Translations under genes and position numbers: made by a program
The notes under the pieces: generated by a model
What the model was told of the DNA's origin: nothing
What the model saw: only the letters and a program-made list of their open reading frames with translations
Database searches by the model: none
Origin: Dichetophora obliterata
Lineage: Eukaryota > Arthropoda > Insecta > Diptera > Sciomyzidae
Direction: 5' to 3'
NCBI GenBank assembly: GCA_963920525.1
Contig: OY986439.1
Span: 50,099,482-50,163,481, forward strand
Length of the DNA: 64,000 nt
In this document: positions 46,401-56,779 of the stretch, in pieces
Layout of the letters: each line of letters begins with the position of its first letter
Numbering within the stretch: the stretch's first letter is position 1

Positions 46401-47219
46401 ATGGCACCGAAAAAGCCAACTGAGAAATCCGCCGCTAAGCCCGGTGAGAAGAAGACAGAGAAGAAGACAGCAGCTGCTGCCACCGCTGCTGGTGCCAGTG
46501 GTTCTGCTAAACCAGCTGCAGCTAAACCCGCTGCTGCTGCTGCTGCTAAGAAGCCAGCCGCCGCTGCGAAGAAACCAGCAACAGCCAAGAAGCCAGTGAC
46601 TAAGAAAATTGCACCAGCAAAGAAGGTCATCGCCACCAAGTCCAAACTTGCTGCTAAGAAGAAGGTCGCCGCTAAGAAGCCACAGTCTTTGTTGTCTAAA
46701 TTGTCAGCAAAGGCTCGTGCTGCTGCCAAGGGCAAGAAGGTTGCTGCCAAACCTGGTGCCAAGTTGCAAAAGGGCACAGCCAAGGTTAAGGCGATCGCTT
46801 TGTTGAAAGCTAAGAAGGTCCAGACAAAGATTGTCAAGGGTGCTTTCGGTACACGCACACGTAAAGTGCGCACCAGTGTTCACTTCCGCAGGCCAAAGAC
46901 CTTGAAATTGCCCCGCAATCCAAAATACCCAAGGAAATCAGTGCCGACCAGGAATCGCATGGATGCCTACAACATCATCAAGTATCCTTTGACCACTGAA
47001 GCCGCCATGAAGAAGATTGAAGATAATAACACTTTGGTTTTCTTGACTCATCTGCGCGCAAACAAGAACCATGTTCGTGCTGCTGTGCGTAAACTTTACG
47101 ACATCAAGATTGCCAAGGTCAACATCCTTATTAGGCCCGATGGCCAGAAGAAGGCCTACGTGCGCCTGGCGCGCGATTATGATGCTTTGGATATTGCTAA
47201 CAAGATTGGCATCATATAA
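46401..47219 (+). CDS. RpL23A: Ribosomal protein L23a (uL23), insect form
   Basis: A component of the large cytosolic ribosomal subunit. The uL23 core binds 28S rRNA near the exit of the peptide tunnel, where targeting factors dock. The frame gives 272 residues. Residues 1 to about 150 are an Ala/Lys/Pro-rich, histone H1-like extension characteristic of insect L23a (runs such as [20 protein letters not shown]). The conserved core follows, with [56 protein letters not shown] and the C-terminal [14 protein letters not shown]. Its length is close to that of Drosophila (about 277). The start is the first ATG after a pyrimidine tract, in AGAAATGG context. AATAAA follows at 47304. The frame is intact and codon use is GC-richer than its flanks. 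Unusually, it lies wholly inside a TIR element inserted in a dead LINE, so it may be a duplicated copy, not the ancestral locus. There are no introns in the coding region and no poly-A tail. Confidence 0.95.
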   Translation: MAPKKPTEKSAAKPGEKKTEKKTAAAATAAGASGSAKPAAAKPAAAAAAKKPAAAAKKPATAKKPVTKKIAPAKKVIATKSKLAAKKKVAAKKPQSLLSKLSAKARAAAKGKKVAAKPGAKLQKGTAKVKAIALLKAKKVQTKIVKGAFGTRTRKVRTSVHFRRPKTLKLPRNPKYPRKSVPTRNRMDAYNIIKYPLTTEAAMKKIEDNNTLVFLTHLRANKNHVRAAVRKLYDIKIAKVNILIRPDGQKKAYVRLARDYDALDIANKIGII

Positions 47220-47303
47220 ACGGTGAATTCAAAGCGAATACTTTATATGTTTTTTTTTATAGAAGTAACGTGGCTGATAAAAAGTTAATTTTATTTAGAA
47301 AGA

Positions 47304-47309
47304 AATAAA
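47304..47309 (+). terminator. Polyadenylation signal of RpL23A
   Basis: AATAAA 85 bases after the stop codon, followed by an A/C-rich stretch. No genomic poly-A run follows, which argues against a simple retroposed copy. Confidence 0.7.
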
Positions 47310-47644
47310 ATACACACAAAATCTAGCTGATATGTATCGAAACTGGCCTGAGTTTTAACTATAATGTACCCGAAACATACCCAACAAGTGCCTTCAAAGG
47401 CACCTGAAAAAGTACCGTAGTAAGTCTGCATGATGTCAATAAAGTGTTAAAAAACGAGTGACTATTTTCGGACACAAATAACTGACTAGTGCCCGAATCG
47501 GTCTTCGTTTGTACATTGTGCCTGCCGAAGGTGTTCCAGAACTAGTACTTTTTTCGGTGCAGAACTCGGAAATTTACCGACACGGGCACCGGACATATAT
47601 CAGATACTTTATTGACACAAAATATGAAATTGTTTCTCGGGTCT

Positions 47645-47810
47645 CAATCTCCTATTAGATACGCACTTTTCTGGTAGAAGCGCGCCTATTGATGCACAAC
47701 TGCCTAACCCTAGATGTTTTAAGCAGGACGCAAGTCATAGTCTGCGATAGGAAACTTAAATGGGTGATTAACAGCTTCAACCCCTATAAATCACCAGGGC
47801 TTGATGGTGT
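47645..47810 (+). pseudogene. Jockey-like LINE, continuation into reverse transcriptase
   Basis: After the TIR element the LINE continues as LNLLLDTHFSG, then in a shifted frame VICDRKLKWVINSFNPYKSP followed by GLDGV, the start of the reverse transcriptase domain (the usual K-SPG-DG motif). It is cut off at 47811 by the tail of the inverted RTE copy. No later part of this LINE was found. Confidence 0.75.
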
Positions 47811-48381
47811 TTACTTACTTACTTACTTTGTTGCCGCTGCAACCGTATTTCGAACTTGGCTTCATCTAAGAATCTTCGCCAGCCACTACTGTCTCTCGCT
47901 TATTGGCACCAGTTGAAAATTCCGTGCTTCGTCAGGTTGTTCTCTACTTGGTCTTTCCAACGAAGATGCGGTCGTTCTCTTCTGCGTTAACCGCCGCTGG
48001 GTACCGAATCGAATATTTTTTTCACTGGAGCATCGTCTTTCATTCGCTGAATACGACCTAGCCAGCGAAGGGGCTCGATTTTAATGCTCTTGACTAAGTC
48101 AATGTCGGCGTACAGTTCATCATTCCACCGTATTCGGTACTCGCCATTGACGCAGATTGGTCCGTAGATCTTACTAAGAATCTTTATCTCGAAGAAGGCT
48201 TCTAAAGTCTTTTCATCTCAAATGCTCAGCGTCCAGGTTTACGATTCATAGAGTAGGTCGGGCATGATGAGCGATTTATAAAGCACGATTTTCGTTCGTC
48301 AAGAGAGGGCTCTGCTTCTCAAATGCCTACTGAGCCAAAGTAACACCTGTTGGCAAGAGTAATTCTTCATTTGATCTCAAT

Positions 48382-48718
48382 TAGAGATGAGCGATCTGGT
48401 GATTTTTCAGGAACGTCGTTATTAGTAAACGTGATTCTAAAATCACCGTTCTTTAAAATGGCGACCGTGATCTCGTTACTTTATAATTAAACAAATACAT
48501 ATCCAAATATGTAGCTATAAGAGATGACTGAAAGAACATTAAAACTCAAACCAAATTGAGCTGGTATGCTTACTGGTTTTTTCACGAATCGTTGAAAATG
48601 AAAAAAAAATAAAAAAAGCTTAATCACTGATCAAGGTTTTTAAAAGATCACCACAGTTATCAGAGATTTTTCAATCACGGTGACTAAATCACCGGTATCA
48701 AAAAATCGCTCATCTCTA
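48382..48718. mobile_element. hAT-type MITE with perfect 8-bp target duplication
   Basis: The ends TAGAGATGAGCGAT and ATCGCTCATCTCTA are perfect inverses. ATCTCAAT flanks both ends (48374-48381 and 48719-48726). Comparison with the other RTE copy shows that removing it restores the RTE sequence. The interior is partly self-complementary with repeated GTGAT / ATCAC words and no coding capacity. Confidence 0.95.
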
Positions 48719-49443
48719 ATCTCAATGCTGATGTCGTTGGTTGAGTTAATGCTGGATCCCAGATAAACGAAGACCTTCACAACCTCGAAGGAGGTATTGT
48801 CAACTGTAACGTTGGTTCCAAGACGCTGGGACTGACGTTGTTTGATGGCACCAAGTATTTCGTCTTATCTGCATTCACTGCCAGACCCATTCGATTTGAC
48901 TATTGTTCTAATCTGGAGAATGCTGCACTGACTTCGCGCGTATTATGGTCAATGATATCGATGTCATCAGCATACGCAAGCAGCATAACACTCTTGTAGA
49001 ATATTGTGCCGCTACGTCTCAGATCAGCAGCTTGGATGCTCTTCTCCATCATCTGGTAGAAAAAGTCGCACGATAATGAATCACCTTGTCTGAAACCTCG
49101 TTTGGTAACAAATGGTGGGGAGAGGTCATTCCTGGTATTAACTCTGCTGCTGGTAATGTTCAGTGTCATCCTGCAAAGTCGTATTAGTTTTGCAGGAATA
49201 CCAAATTAAGGCATGGTGGAGTATAGGTGCTTCCTTAAAAGGCTGTCGAAGGCGGCTTTGTAGTCGACAAAAAGGTGGTGGGAGTCGGTTTGCTTTTCAT
49301 GGGTCTTCTCCAAGATTTGTCGTAGCGTGAAAATCTGGTCGATGGTAGATTTTCCAAGTCTGAAACCATACTAATAAGGTTCAATCAGTTGGTTTACAAT
49401 GGGCTTCAATCATTCACATTAAACGCTCGAAAGGACCTTATAT

Positions 49444-50263
49444 TTATTTATTTATTTTATTTATTTTTTTATGCAATCTACTGGGCTTAGTCCTTACAGA
49501 TTAGGAAATAACTTAAAACTAAGATTTACTTACGAGCTATGAGTATTTAAAATAATGAAAATGAATTACTTCAATCAATATCATGAAATACATTTACAGG
49601 GTAAAATTCAAATTATCGCATAGATCTCTTATTAAGGTTGGTCTAGATAAATATAGATTTATTTTAATAATGTTACAATTATTAAGGCATCTAGATATAG
49701 AGTCACTGTTACCATAGATCGTTCTATGAACATTGACGTAAAATGTGCAGTGTTTTCTAAGCGGTCTAGCTGGAGCATGGAATGGAATTAAAGATAAAAG
49801 CTCGGGTGAGTCAATTTTTCCAATATATCTTTAATAAAAAGAATACTAGATATGTTGAATCTCACAGTAAGTTTTTGCAAGTTTAGCAATTGGTATCTCT
49901 TCTCGTACGGTGGCATGCTTTCGTGCGAAAACGTTCGTCGAAGCGCAAACCTAGTAAAGTTTTTTTGTACTCTCTCGATCCGATCAACGTCATTTTGATA
50001 AATTGGGTACCAAATTATAGCCGCATATTCAAGAACTAGACCAGGGAAATAAAGGTGGTTCTATGCGTAAAAACATCATTAAATTCTTTGGTGTTTCGCT
50101 TGACGAAACCGAGTACCGAAATAGCTTTGGAAATAACGTAATCTCTGTGAGGGCTGAATGAAAGTTTTGAGTCGAAGTAAACCCCAAGATCTTTTATTAA
50201 GCATACTCCTGGAAATTCTTGTGCCTGGTACATGTACTTAAATACTAAAGGAGAAAAATTACG
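49444..50263 (-). mobile_element. 5'-truncated jockey/I-like LINE inserted in the RTE copy
   Basis: GGACCTTATAT flanks both ends (49433-49443 and 50264-50274), an 11-bp target duplication. On the minus strand it starts inside the reverse transcriptase: IKDLGVYFDSKLSFSPHRDY, then SKAISVLGFVKRNTKEFNDV. After one frame break it continues LEYAAIIWYPIYQNDVDRIE and RVQKNFTRFALRR, and it ends in a TAAA-type tail. One early frameshift and few other lesions suggest it is younger than its host element. Confidence 0.85.
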
Positions 50264-50776
50264 GGACCTTATATGTGATATTAAGAAGGCTTATCCTACG
50301 GTAATTGGCACAAATAGTAGGGTCGCCTTTCTTGAGCTTTGCGCAGAGCACGCCGATATTTCAATCGTTCGGAATGCATTTTTCCGACCATATTCTGCAT
50401 AGAAGCTCATGAATGCATTTAAATAGAGCTTTGCCTCCGTTCTTAAACAGCTCAGCAGGTAAGCGCCATCAGCTCCCGCGGCTTTGTTATTTTTAAGCCA
50501 AGCTATAGCTGTCAGAACTTCATCATAGTGGGGCAGCGGAACCTCGACGCTGTCATCCGAAATTAGGGTTGCCGGAATATCATCTGTATTGGAGGGATTG
50601 TTGTCAGCGTCGCAATTTAGAAGCTTAGAGAAGTGTTCCCTCCATAATGTCAGTGAACATCTATCACTAGATGTCTTTATCCTTGCAGGAGAAGCCCCAG
50701 TTTTAAAACCATCAGCAAAGCGTCTTTTTTTCCAAAAATTGTTGGGCCTCATTCCTGTCGCCGTACATCTTGTAAC

Positions 50777-51715
50777 CAACCATCTAACCAACCAAAGTGT
50801 GTTTGAACTGAGGAAGGGGGTTATGCGGACCCTTGTAATAAACAGCTAGCCATCAGCCCGTGGGGAGGTTCTTGCTCCCTTTCCAACCAGAACACCGATT
50901 GGTACTCTTTTAAAGAGTCCTTGAGTGGCTTTTAAAATATACAAACCTAAAAAAAACTATTTGAATGAACCAAAAAAAAAAATTAATTAAATATTATCAA
51001 AACTCACTCATAAAACTCAAAGGTGAAAGTCTTCAATTGACAAAACAACAACCAAGACACTATCATCAGGTGTTATTTGATATGTCTTCTGATACCCTCC
51101 CTCTTTGATTCGTAGGGTAGTTTTTTACGAATCCCAACTTTTACAGTACCCTCTTACGCTGCCATGCCACCTTGAAATTAACTCATTTACATCACCATTT
51201 AGATAGCATCAAAGATAAGATAACTTAATTAAAATTCCAATTCATATTATTAATCTTAATACATAGAGACCAATTGTCATTTTAAAAATATTTCTTATAA
51301 GTTCTATGAACATACAAAACTATCATTTACTTTTGCATTTAACAATTCAATTGCTTTAATTTAATTAATTATTTTTGGTTCTTGTCCACTGTGCATGTTA
51401 AGTCCTTAAGTAATAACCCAACGGGCCGGCATGTCAGCAGCTTCCTACAGGAGCAAAAAGTCAGCACTTATTTTTGTTGTTGTGCAAATGACCAGTACAT
51501 CGAGAGCGCTCAGTAACAGACACAAGAAAAAACCAACAAAAGAAAAAACAAATAAAAAAAACCGAACAAAGAAAAAAAAACGCGGCATGAAAATAATCAG
51601 TTGTTTGGTACAATTGCGCGTGTGAGGTATCGCAAAATTTAATTAAAACCATTGCTGTAGTTATTGTTTCAGCAAAATACAGATTTTTCGCTAATTCATT
51701 AAAAATAATAACGAA
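50777..51715. other. Intergenic sequence
   Basis: TTGGTTGGTTAGATGGTTGG (minus strand, about 50777-50800) abuts the truncated RTE end. A GC-richer stretch at 50800-50930 is unidentified. The Lys-rich frame at 51431-51625 is an A-rich tract translation. Confidence 0.4.
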
Positions 51716-52050
51716 CTGTTGACCCAAAGCTTTCCAATGAAGGCCTTTTGAAGCAGTATCGACGGTTGCAAATTCTAACCCTTATTTTCGATGAAATAAA
51801 AAATTTCTCTCTCTCTCTCACTCCCTCTCAGTAAGTCTCTTTTTGAGGTAGGCAAATCAAAAAGAAATCGATAAACTGCTGACCCAAAGCTTTGCACGGG
51901 AGGCCTTTTGAAGCAATTCATAGTCAGCTAAATTGAAATGCTCTTTTTCAATGACATGCAATGTTAAAATTACAATGGTGTGTCATACGTTGGGTCAGCG
52001 CTTTCAACTGACTTGCAAGCACTCAAAAAGGCCTTTCGGAGTGCTTATTT
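51716..52050. repeat. Repeated GACCCAAAGCTTT / AGGCCTTTTGAAGCA module
   Basis: CTG(T)TGACCCAAAGCTTT, then 5-8 bases, then GAAGGCCTTTTGAAGCA occurs at about 51718. A close copy is at about 51886 and a rearranged, partly inverted version (GTTGGGTCAGCGCTTTC with AAAGGCCTTTCGGAGTGC) at about 51989-52048. A CTCTCTCTCTCA run separates the first two. Confidence 0.65.
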
Positions 52051-52059
52051 CCCCGGTGG

Positions 52060-54143
52060 AAATCAAAACAAAATAGCAAAGAAAAACAAAAAACAAAATA
52101 GTGAGAAAAATAACACTAAAACTAATTCATAAAAATAATGCCTTGAATAAGTTTCTAGCTCACAATTACAGAAAAGTCTCCAAAAATTTACAACAAAAAC
52201 TAATCAATTGATTAAAACAAGTCTACTGATGAGCGCGACGCGACGAGGAGAATGCGTAAAATCATCGTAATATTAACCCTAAGATCCGAAAATTAAAAAG
52301 GTAAACCTTTTCGTTACCAGGTGGTTTTAGTGATGTTTATATGCCACTATCTTTTATGACAAATGATTTTATTACGAATTTACGATTAGGATTAGGAGCA
52401 TGAATATATAGCTACTATTAGTACTAAGAGTAATATTTAGAAAATGATAACTTACATTTTCAACAGGAACATGTTGCAAGGCCTCACAGTATGTTGCTGC
52501 TGCATTGTTGTTGGGCTGTAGATAAGTTGTATATAAGAGCTACTCGTCTTAAATGCTCAATGATTTAAGTTATGTTTTGATTTATTCTTTTTTCTGATTT
52601 TTCTTGAATAGTTGGAAGTTCTTTGGTTTTATCTAATAAATTAATATATAGCTGCACATAATATTAAAGCGAAAAGTCAAAAGTGTTTTTTTTTTTAATC
52701 GAATCGAACCACATGGATGTATTCAAGCTTTTTGGTTGTTCTTTAAAGTACAATTTTAGTGTTAATAAGGAATTGTTTTTTTTTTCTTGTTCTTCACCAC
52801 TTCTTTTTTTACGGTTTTAACTTAGTTATTTATGTTATGTTTTGTATAGTTTTTGATAGCTATATTATAAATTATAACCTTTCTTCTACTTTGTCTTTCT
52901 CTCTTTCTTTCTTGTTTTGTTTTTCTTTGCACTTTTAACAAAGCAATTATTAATAAAGATATTAACACTTAAGTAATTTTAATTAATTTTTAACCCAGAT
53001 TTAATGAGAATTTCTTAATTTAAGGATTTATTAATTTTTTTTTTTTTTTTTTTTACTTTTACATAAAGCACTTATTAATCCAGATAGTAAAACTTAAATA
53101 GTTTCAAACCAATTTTAAACTTAATTTAATTGGAATTTTCTTCATTTTAGGTTATATATTTTTTTCCTTCTTTCTCTTTTTATTCCCGATTGCGGTAACC
53201 AAGCTCGAGGTTAAGCATCCACTGAACGATAACTCGTTGCTTATGATTGCTTGACCAGATCTTGCTATATGGGCGAATTGAGGTTGTAGTTGTTGGAATA
53301 CGCTATTACGTGAAAGCACCTTAAGATCTTCAATGTCTTTTCTTGATACCAAGCAAATAATGATTCAACCGATGGATAGATCGACAAATCTCGATGGATG
53401 TTAAAAAGTCAAAATAATTCTTCAATATAAAATTAGTCCTGAAATTTAACCAAAACAAACTCACATATTTGGCAGCCTTTTTAACTGAACTACAAACTCA
53501 ATTATTTGTGTAAAAAATATATCTTTTGTTCAAAATATAAAACTTTCGGCTACTATTTAAAGTCCTGTAATACTTCGATGGGCGTTTATGCTTGAAGATG
53601 AACTTTGGTTAAATTAAGTGTGAGGTTTCTGATGTTAAATTACCTTGATGTCTTCACTTGACAAAGTTTCAATCGAAAAGGACGTTGTGAAAGAAAAATG
53701 GCAGAAGTATAATATTTTACGAAGTTGGAGAGCTTAGATTTTATTCGAAAAGCGGAGATTCTTAGATTTTGAAACAACTTGATACTGACAGATTTTACTT
53801 GCATATTTGGTAGCATTGACAAGTTGCACGACTCTGCATAAAGTTGAACAACAATTTCAACCATCTCATGCTATCGCAATATTACCAATTGAAAAACTGC
53901 AAAATCGTTTTTGTCGACTTGTCAGACTACCTTGTCATACCGTCACAGATGTAGTCTCACAAAGCCACAAAAGGAGAACTATTTATTGCATTCTTTTATG
54001 ATGTTCTTAAATTAACCGCCTAACGTTGTAACTCGAAAATGCAAACGAACGACAAACAATAAAATTTCGTATAGAAAAAGTATTGCTTTTCGTGTCTAAC
54101 TTGTCGTTGGTTTGCGTTTTCGATTCACAACATGAGGCGGTAA
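52060..54143. other. AT-rich intergenic sequence
   Basis: Long T runs occur near 52690, 52770 and 53035-53055. The passages TAATTTTAATTAATTTTTAA and CTTAAATAGTTTCAAACCAA, with AGCACTTATTAATCCAGAT, suggest a weak repeat at 52940 and 53065. Short frames lack support. Confidence 0.4.
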
Positions 54144-54270
54144 CGGGCGATTTCTTCACCGAGTATTAGCGCTAATCCGTGGATTAGACCAGTTCATTGT
54201 GTACAAACTAAATACCATGAACTGCTCTAATCCACGGATTAGCGCAAATACTCGGTGATGAAATCGGCCG
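54144..54270. mobile_element. 127-bp foldback MITE with TAA target duplication
   Basis: TAA flanks both ends (54141-54143 and 54271-54273). The arms CGGGCGATTTCTTCACCGAG then TATTAGCGCTAATCCGTGG pair along about 50 bases with the other arm (CCACGGATTAGCGCAAATAC then TCGGTGATGAAATCGGCCG). The TWA-type duplication suggests PIF/Harbinger. Confidence 0.85.
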
Positions 54271-54508
54271 TAAGTTTCTTATTTTTCTCTACGATTTTTG
54301 CAAGAGTGCAAGAGCCAAAAAAAATCAAATTTCAAAAAATAAAAGCCTATAAAAATCTTTTGCCTGTAAGCCTCATTGTTTCAAGAAAAAAATAAAAATT
54401 ATCACTATTACTTTCCGATTGAAGAAAACTTAATTATTTGGTGCAAAAAGTTTTTACTATACTTTTTTAACAATTTTCAACAATAACTTAATATTTTTTT
54501 TTGTTCGC

Positions 54509-55064
54509 TTAGTTTTGAGTATTTTTAGTTATCCAATCCACGTAGTAAGTGACGTTAGCATAAATCATTGCGTTATTAGATTCGCACCCTTTACTTGAAA
54601 TGACTGATGCAACGCCAACAACTTGGGTACCACATAACGCTGGACCGCCAGAATCCCCACCGCAGGAAGAGGCATATTCACGATATAAGCACATTCGGTT
54701 AGGTACCATATAGGCAAATTTAGTTGGGCAATGTTCATCGTCATAAATAGTAAATCCTCCTCTCCATTGTGCATACGAACTTTCAGTACCGCTATCATCT
54801 AAAACACCCCATCCAGCCACTTCCACATTTTTGCAAACATATTGTGTCTTCGGCGTTATTGAGGCCACTGCTATATTATTATTTTTGGTGATATCTACTT
54901 TAGGAATTCTGATCAAGGCAATATCGTTTTGACGCTTTTCGTAATCAAAATCTGGGTGAATTATGACATTGTTTTCAATAGAATCAACAGTAACACAAAT
55001 CTCATCTGAAGAGTAACGCTTCTCGGATCCCATACAGACGCGTATGCTAGTAGGTTTTACACCA
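54509..55064 (-). CDS. Chymotrypsin-like serine protease, exon 2
   Basis: This exon encodes the second part of a secreted S1-family protease and ends at the stop 54509-54511. It carries the catalytic Asp (RQNDIALI, residue about 121 of the joined protein) and the catalytic Ser in SSCGGDSGGP (about 212). It also has the AGWG motif and the C-terminal YVDWI helix. The residue six before the catalytic Ser is Ser, as in chymotrypsin, not the Asp of trypsin. The position equivalent to Gly216 appears to be bulky (ASVISS), which points to an elastase-like or narrowed pocket; this is inferred from alignment by eye. The acceptor is TTAATTTAG at 55065-55073. The joined frame has no stops, and the total length of 258 residues is normal for the family. 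Confidence 0.92.
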
Positions 55065-55137
55065 CTAAATTAACAAAAAGAAAAAAACATTATACCGATC
55101 AAGGCATGTTATATAACAATTCTGTAAAGCAACTTAC
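55065..55137 (-). other. Protease intron, 73 bp, phase 2
   Basis: On the minus strand it begins GTAAGTTGC and ends TTTTTGTTAATTTAG. It splits the codon for the residue after SRK-like sequence, so exon 1 ends AGGAA and exon 2 begins TGGTGTAAA. This size is typical of small fly introns. Confidence 0.9.
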
Positions 55138-55358
55138 TTCCTAGACACACAATGACCTGCAGTTAGAACGCAATTGTCACGAATTAAAGTACCACTGCAT
55201 TCAGTCTTATAAAATATAAAATTCTGTTCAAGACGAACAAGTGAAGGAAACTGATTACGACGAACATCAAACCCGTTGTACATGCGTCCTTTTGTCCCCT
55301 GAGCTGGTGCTGTGTTGGCTAAAACCATAGCCAAAATGAGAAAAGTTAAGTCTTTCAT
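55138..55358 (-). CDS. Chymotrypsin-like serine protease, exon 1
   Basis: The start chosen is the ATG at 55358, giving MKDLTFLILAMVLANTAPAQG, a good signal peptide. An in-frame ATG at 55415 lies inside the TATA box and would be upstream of the transcript start. A short propeptide ends in GTKGR, and the mature chain would begin MYNG instead of the usual IVGG or IING. The Met and Tyr at the first two positions are unusual because the new N-terminus normally inserts to activate the enzyme. The catalytic His lies in VLTAGHC (residue about 69), with the paired Cys in ECSG. The product is a secreted zymogen, possibly digestive, but substrate and tissue are not shown by sequence. Confidence 0.9.
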
Positions 55359-55413
55359 TACGAACACTTTTTTAAATGTCTTGCTACTGTTGATTCTTAT
55401 GATGAGCGCTAGC

Positions 55414-55421
55414 ATTTTATA
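55414..55421 (-). promoter_or_regulatory. TATA box of the protease gene
   Basis: TATAAAAT on the minus strand lies about 56-63 bases before the chosen start codon. This predicts transcription starting near 55390 and a leader of about 30 bases. Its overlap with the in-frame ATG at 55415 is the main reason for preferring the downstream start. Confidence 0.75.
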
Positions 55422-56779
55422 GCTAAATTTTTAAACAAAAATTTTTAAAATTGAGTTTACTGCGACTGAGACAAAGCAATGTCAAACCAAACGATAGGAA
55501 AATTTTAAAAACTGTGCAAATATTAAGCAGTTTTTTGACGCAGTAACATGTAGAGTGTATCATTTTAACAGATAAATATTTTTTATTCTTTTGTATCACT
55601 TTTTTAAACTAATGCTATTGTTAGATATGCTATTGTTATGTTTCGTTTGATGAAAAATGAGAAAAAGTAATAAGAATATAATTTTAAACCCTTTAAGAAA
55701 TGTTAGAGAAGTTGTGTTTTTTTATTTTTTTTTTAAGTGATATTTAATCTTTTCTCGTGATTTCCAAATAATTGCATGTTGAAAACATTACAGCACGCAG
55801 TTAAAGTAGAAGAGCTAAGTAAAGGCACAACTGTAATGGTTTTCTGATTTTCAAACCTGATGGCAAAAATAAAAAACATTCATCAGAACGAGATGCTAAT
55901 GCAATAGAAGCAAAAAATTGTAACAATAAATTATTCACTTGCTGATAATGCGTACTCAAACTATTATAAGCCAATAAAGGCTGATTTCATGCCCTAAGGA
56001 AAAGAATAAAATATTATGACGTTATGTCTCTGTGGATGTAATAAGCGCATCACGGCGTTGCACAGTGATTCTTCTTCTTTAAATTCCAAAAAAATGTATT
56101 ACATCATTGAAATCACGGGTAAAATTATTGTCCGTATTAGAGCTCAAAGACCTCAAACTATCTCAATTCCACACTTATAAAAAACAGTCGCAACCTGGTT
56201 TTGGAATGAAAATAATAGCATTTTTAGGACCATCAAACAGGTTAAAAGACAAGGCAATCGGAAGTTTGCGCACTTTTGCACTCTGAGAGCTTAAAGTAGA
56301 AATAATCGTGATTAAAAAAAACATTTGAGGATGGTTTTTTTGGTACCTTACCAAATGTTTCAACAAATTTTGCGTTTTTTCGTTTTTGCGTTTAAATCAA
56401 CCACCACTAAAATATTTTTTATTTGTATGTCTTTAATTTTTATTTTTTTTCAGTGTAAAAATATAGTTCGACTTGTTCAAAATATTCAAACCACATGCAA
56501 TACTTTTCATACGAAACAAATACATACTAGAAAACAAGTGCAATATCAAATTAGCAAAAGCAAATGAGTACAAGCAAAAACAATAGCAACATGAAATCAG
56601 CAAAAACAAAGGCAAATGAGCAGAAGCAAAAGCTAAAACAAGAAGAAAAGCAAAAACCATAAGCAAGTGATCAAAAGCAAACAAGCAAAATATGGCATTG
56701 ATATGGTTTCTAGTTTATATTGGATTTTCTACTATTTCTATTACTACTAGTATTTTCGACTACTGCTATGTATGTACTA
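55422..56779. other. AT-rich intergenic sequence
   Basis: The block 56545-56700 consists of AGCAAAAGCAAA / AAGCAAAAACA words, a purine-rich degenerate repeat that produces a long spurious frame on the minus strand. No gene is supported. Confidence 0.45.

Larger units (their letters stand above)
46109..47641 (+). mobile_element. 1.53-kb TIR element enclosing RpL23A, 3-bp target duplication
   Basis: The left end CCCGGGAAACAATTT followed by GTGTCC matches the reverse complement of the right end, CCCGAGAAACAATTTCATAT then TTTGTGTC. TCT flanks both ends (46106-46108 and 47642-47644). Removing the element and one TCT restores the LINE frame exactly (E-T-L-N-L-L-L-D-T-H). A second internal copy of the end lies at 46280-46318 and matches 47605-47643 at 36 of 39 positions. 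TGTCAATAAAGT also recurs at 47435. No transposase is present. A 3-bp duplication is seen in few superfamilies and I cannot name this one. Confidence 0.7.
47811..50776 (-). mobile_element. 5'-truncated RTE copy with two later insertions
   Basis: On the minus strand this is the same family as 38009-41006. The (GTAA)n tail is at 47816-47831, then GRP-WKDQVE and RWLGHVQ codons, RQGDSLSCDFF and YADDIDII (48900-49169 region), up to KMYGDRNEA at about 50776, where it is truncated inside the endonuclease-reverse transcriptase linker. Many stops and frameshifts are present. It is interrupted by the hAT MITE 48382-48718 and by the LINE fragment 49444-50263. It retains the RQGDSLS motif lost in the other copy. 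Confidence 0.85.

Noticed and set aside
46325..46873. 182-codon minus-strand frame overlapping RpL23A
   Set aside because: Shadow of the Ala/Lys/Pro-rich coding strand; it has no independent motif.
56433..56684. 83-codon minus-strand frame with hydrophobic segments
   Set aside because: It arises from a degenerate AGCAAAAGCAAA purine repeat.
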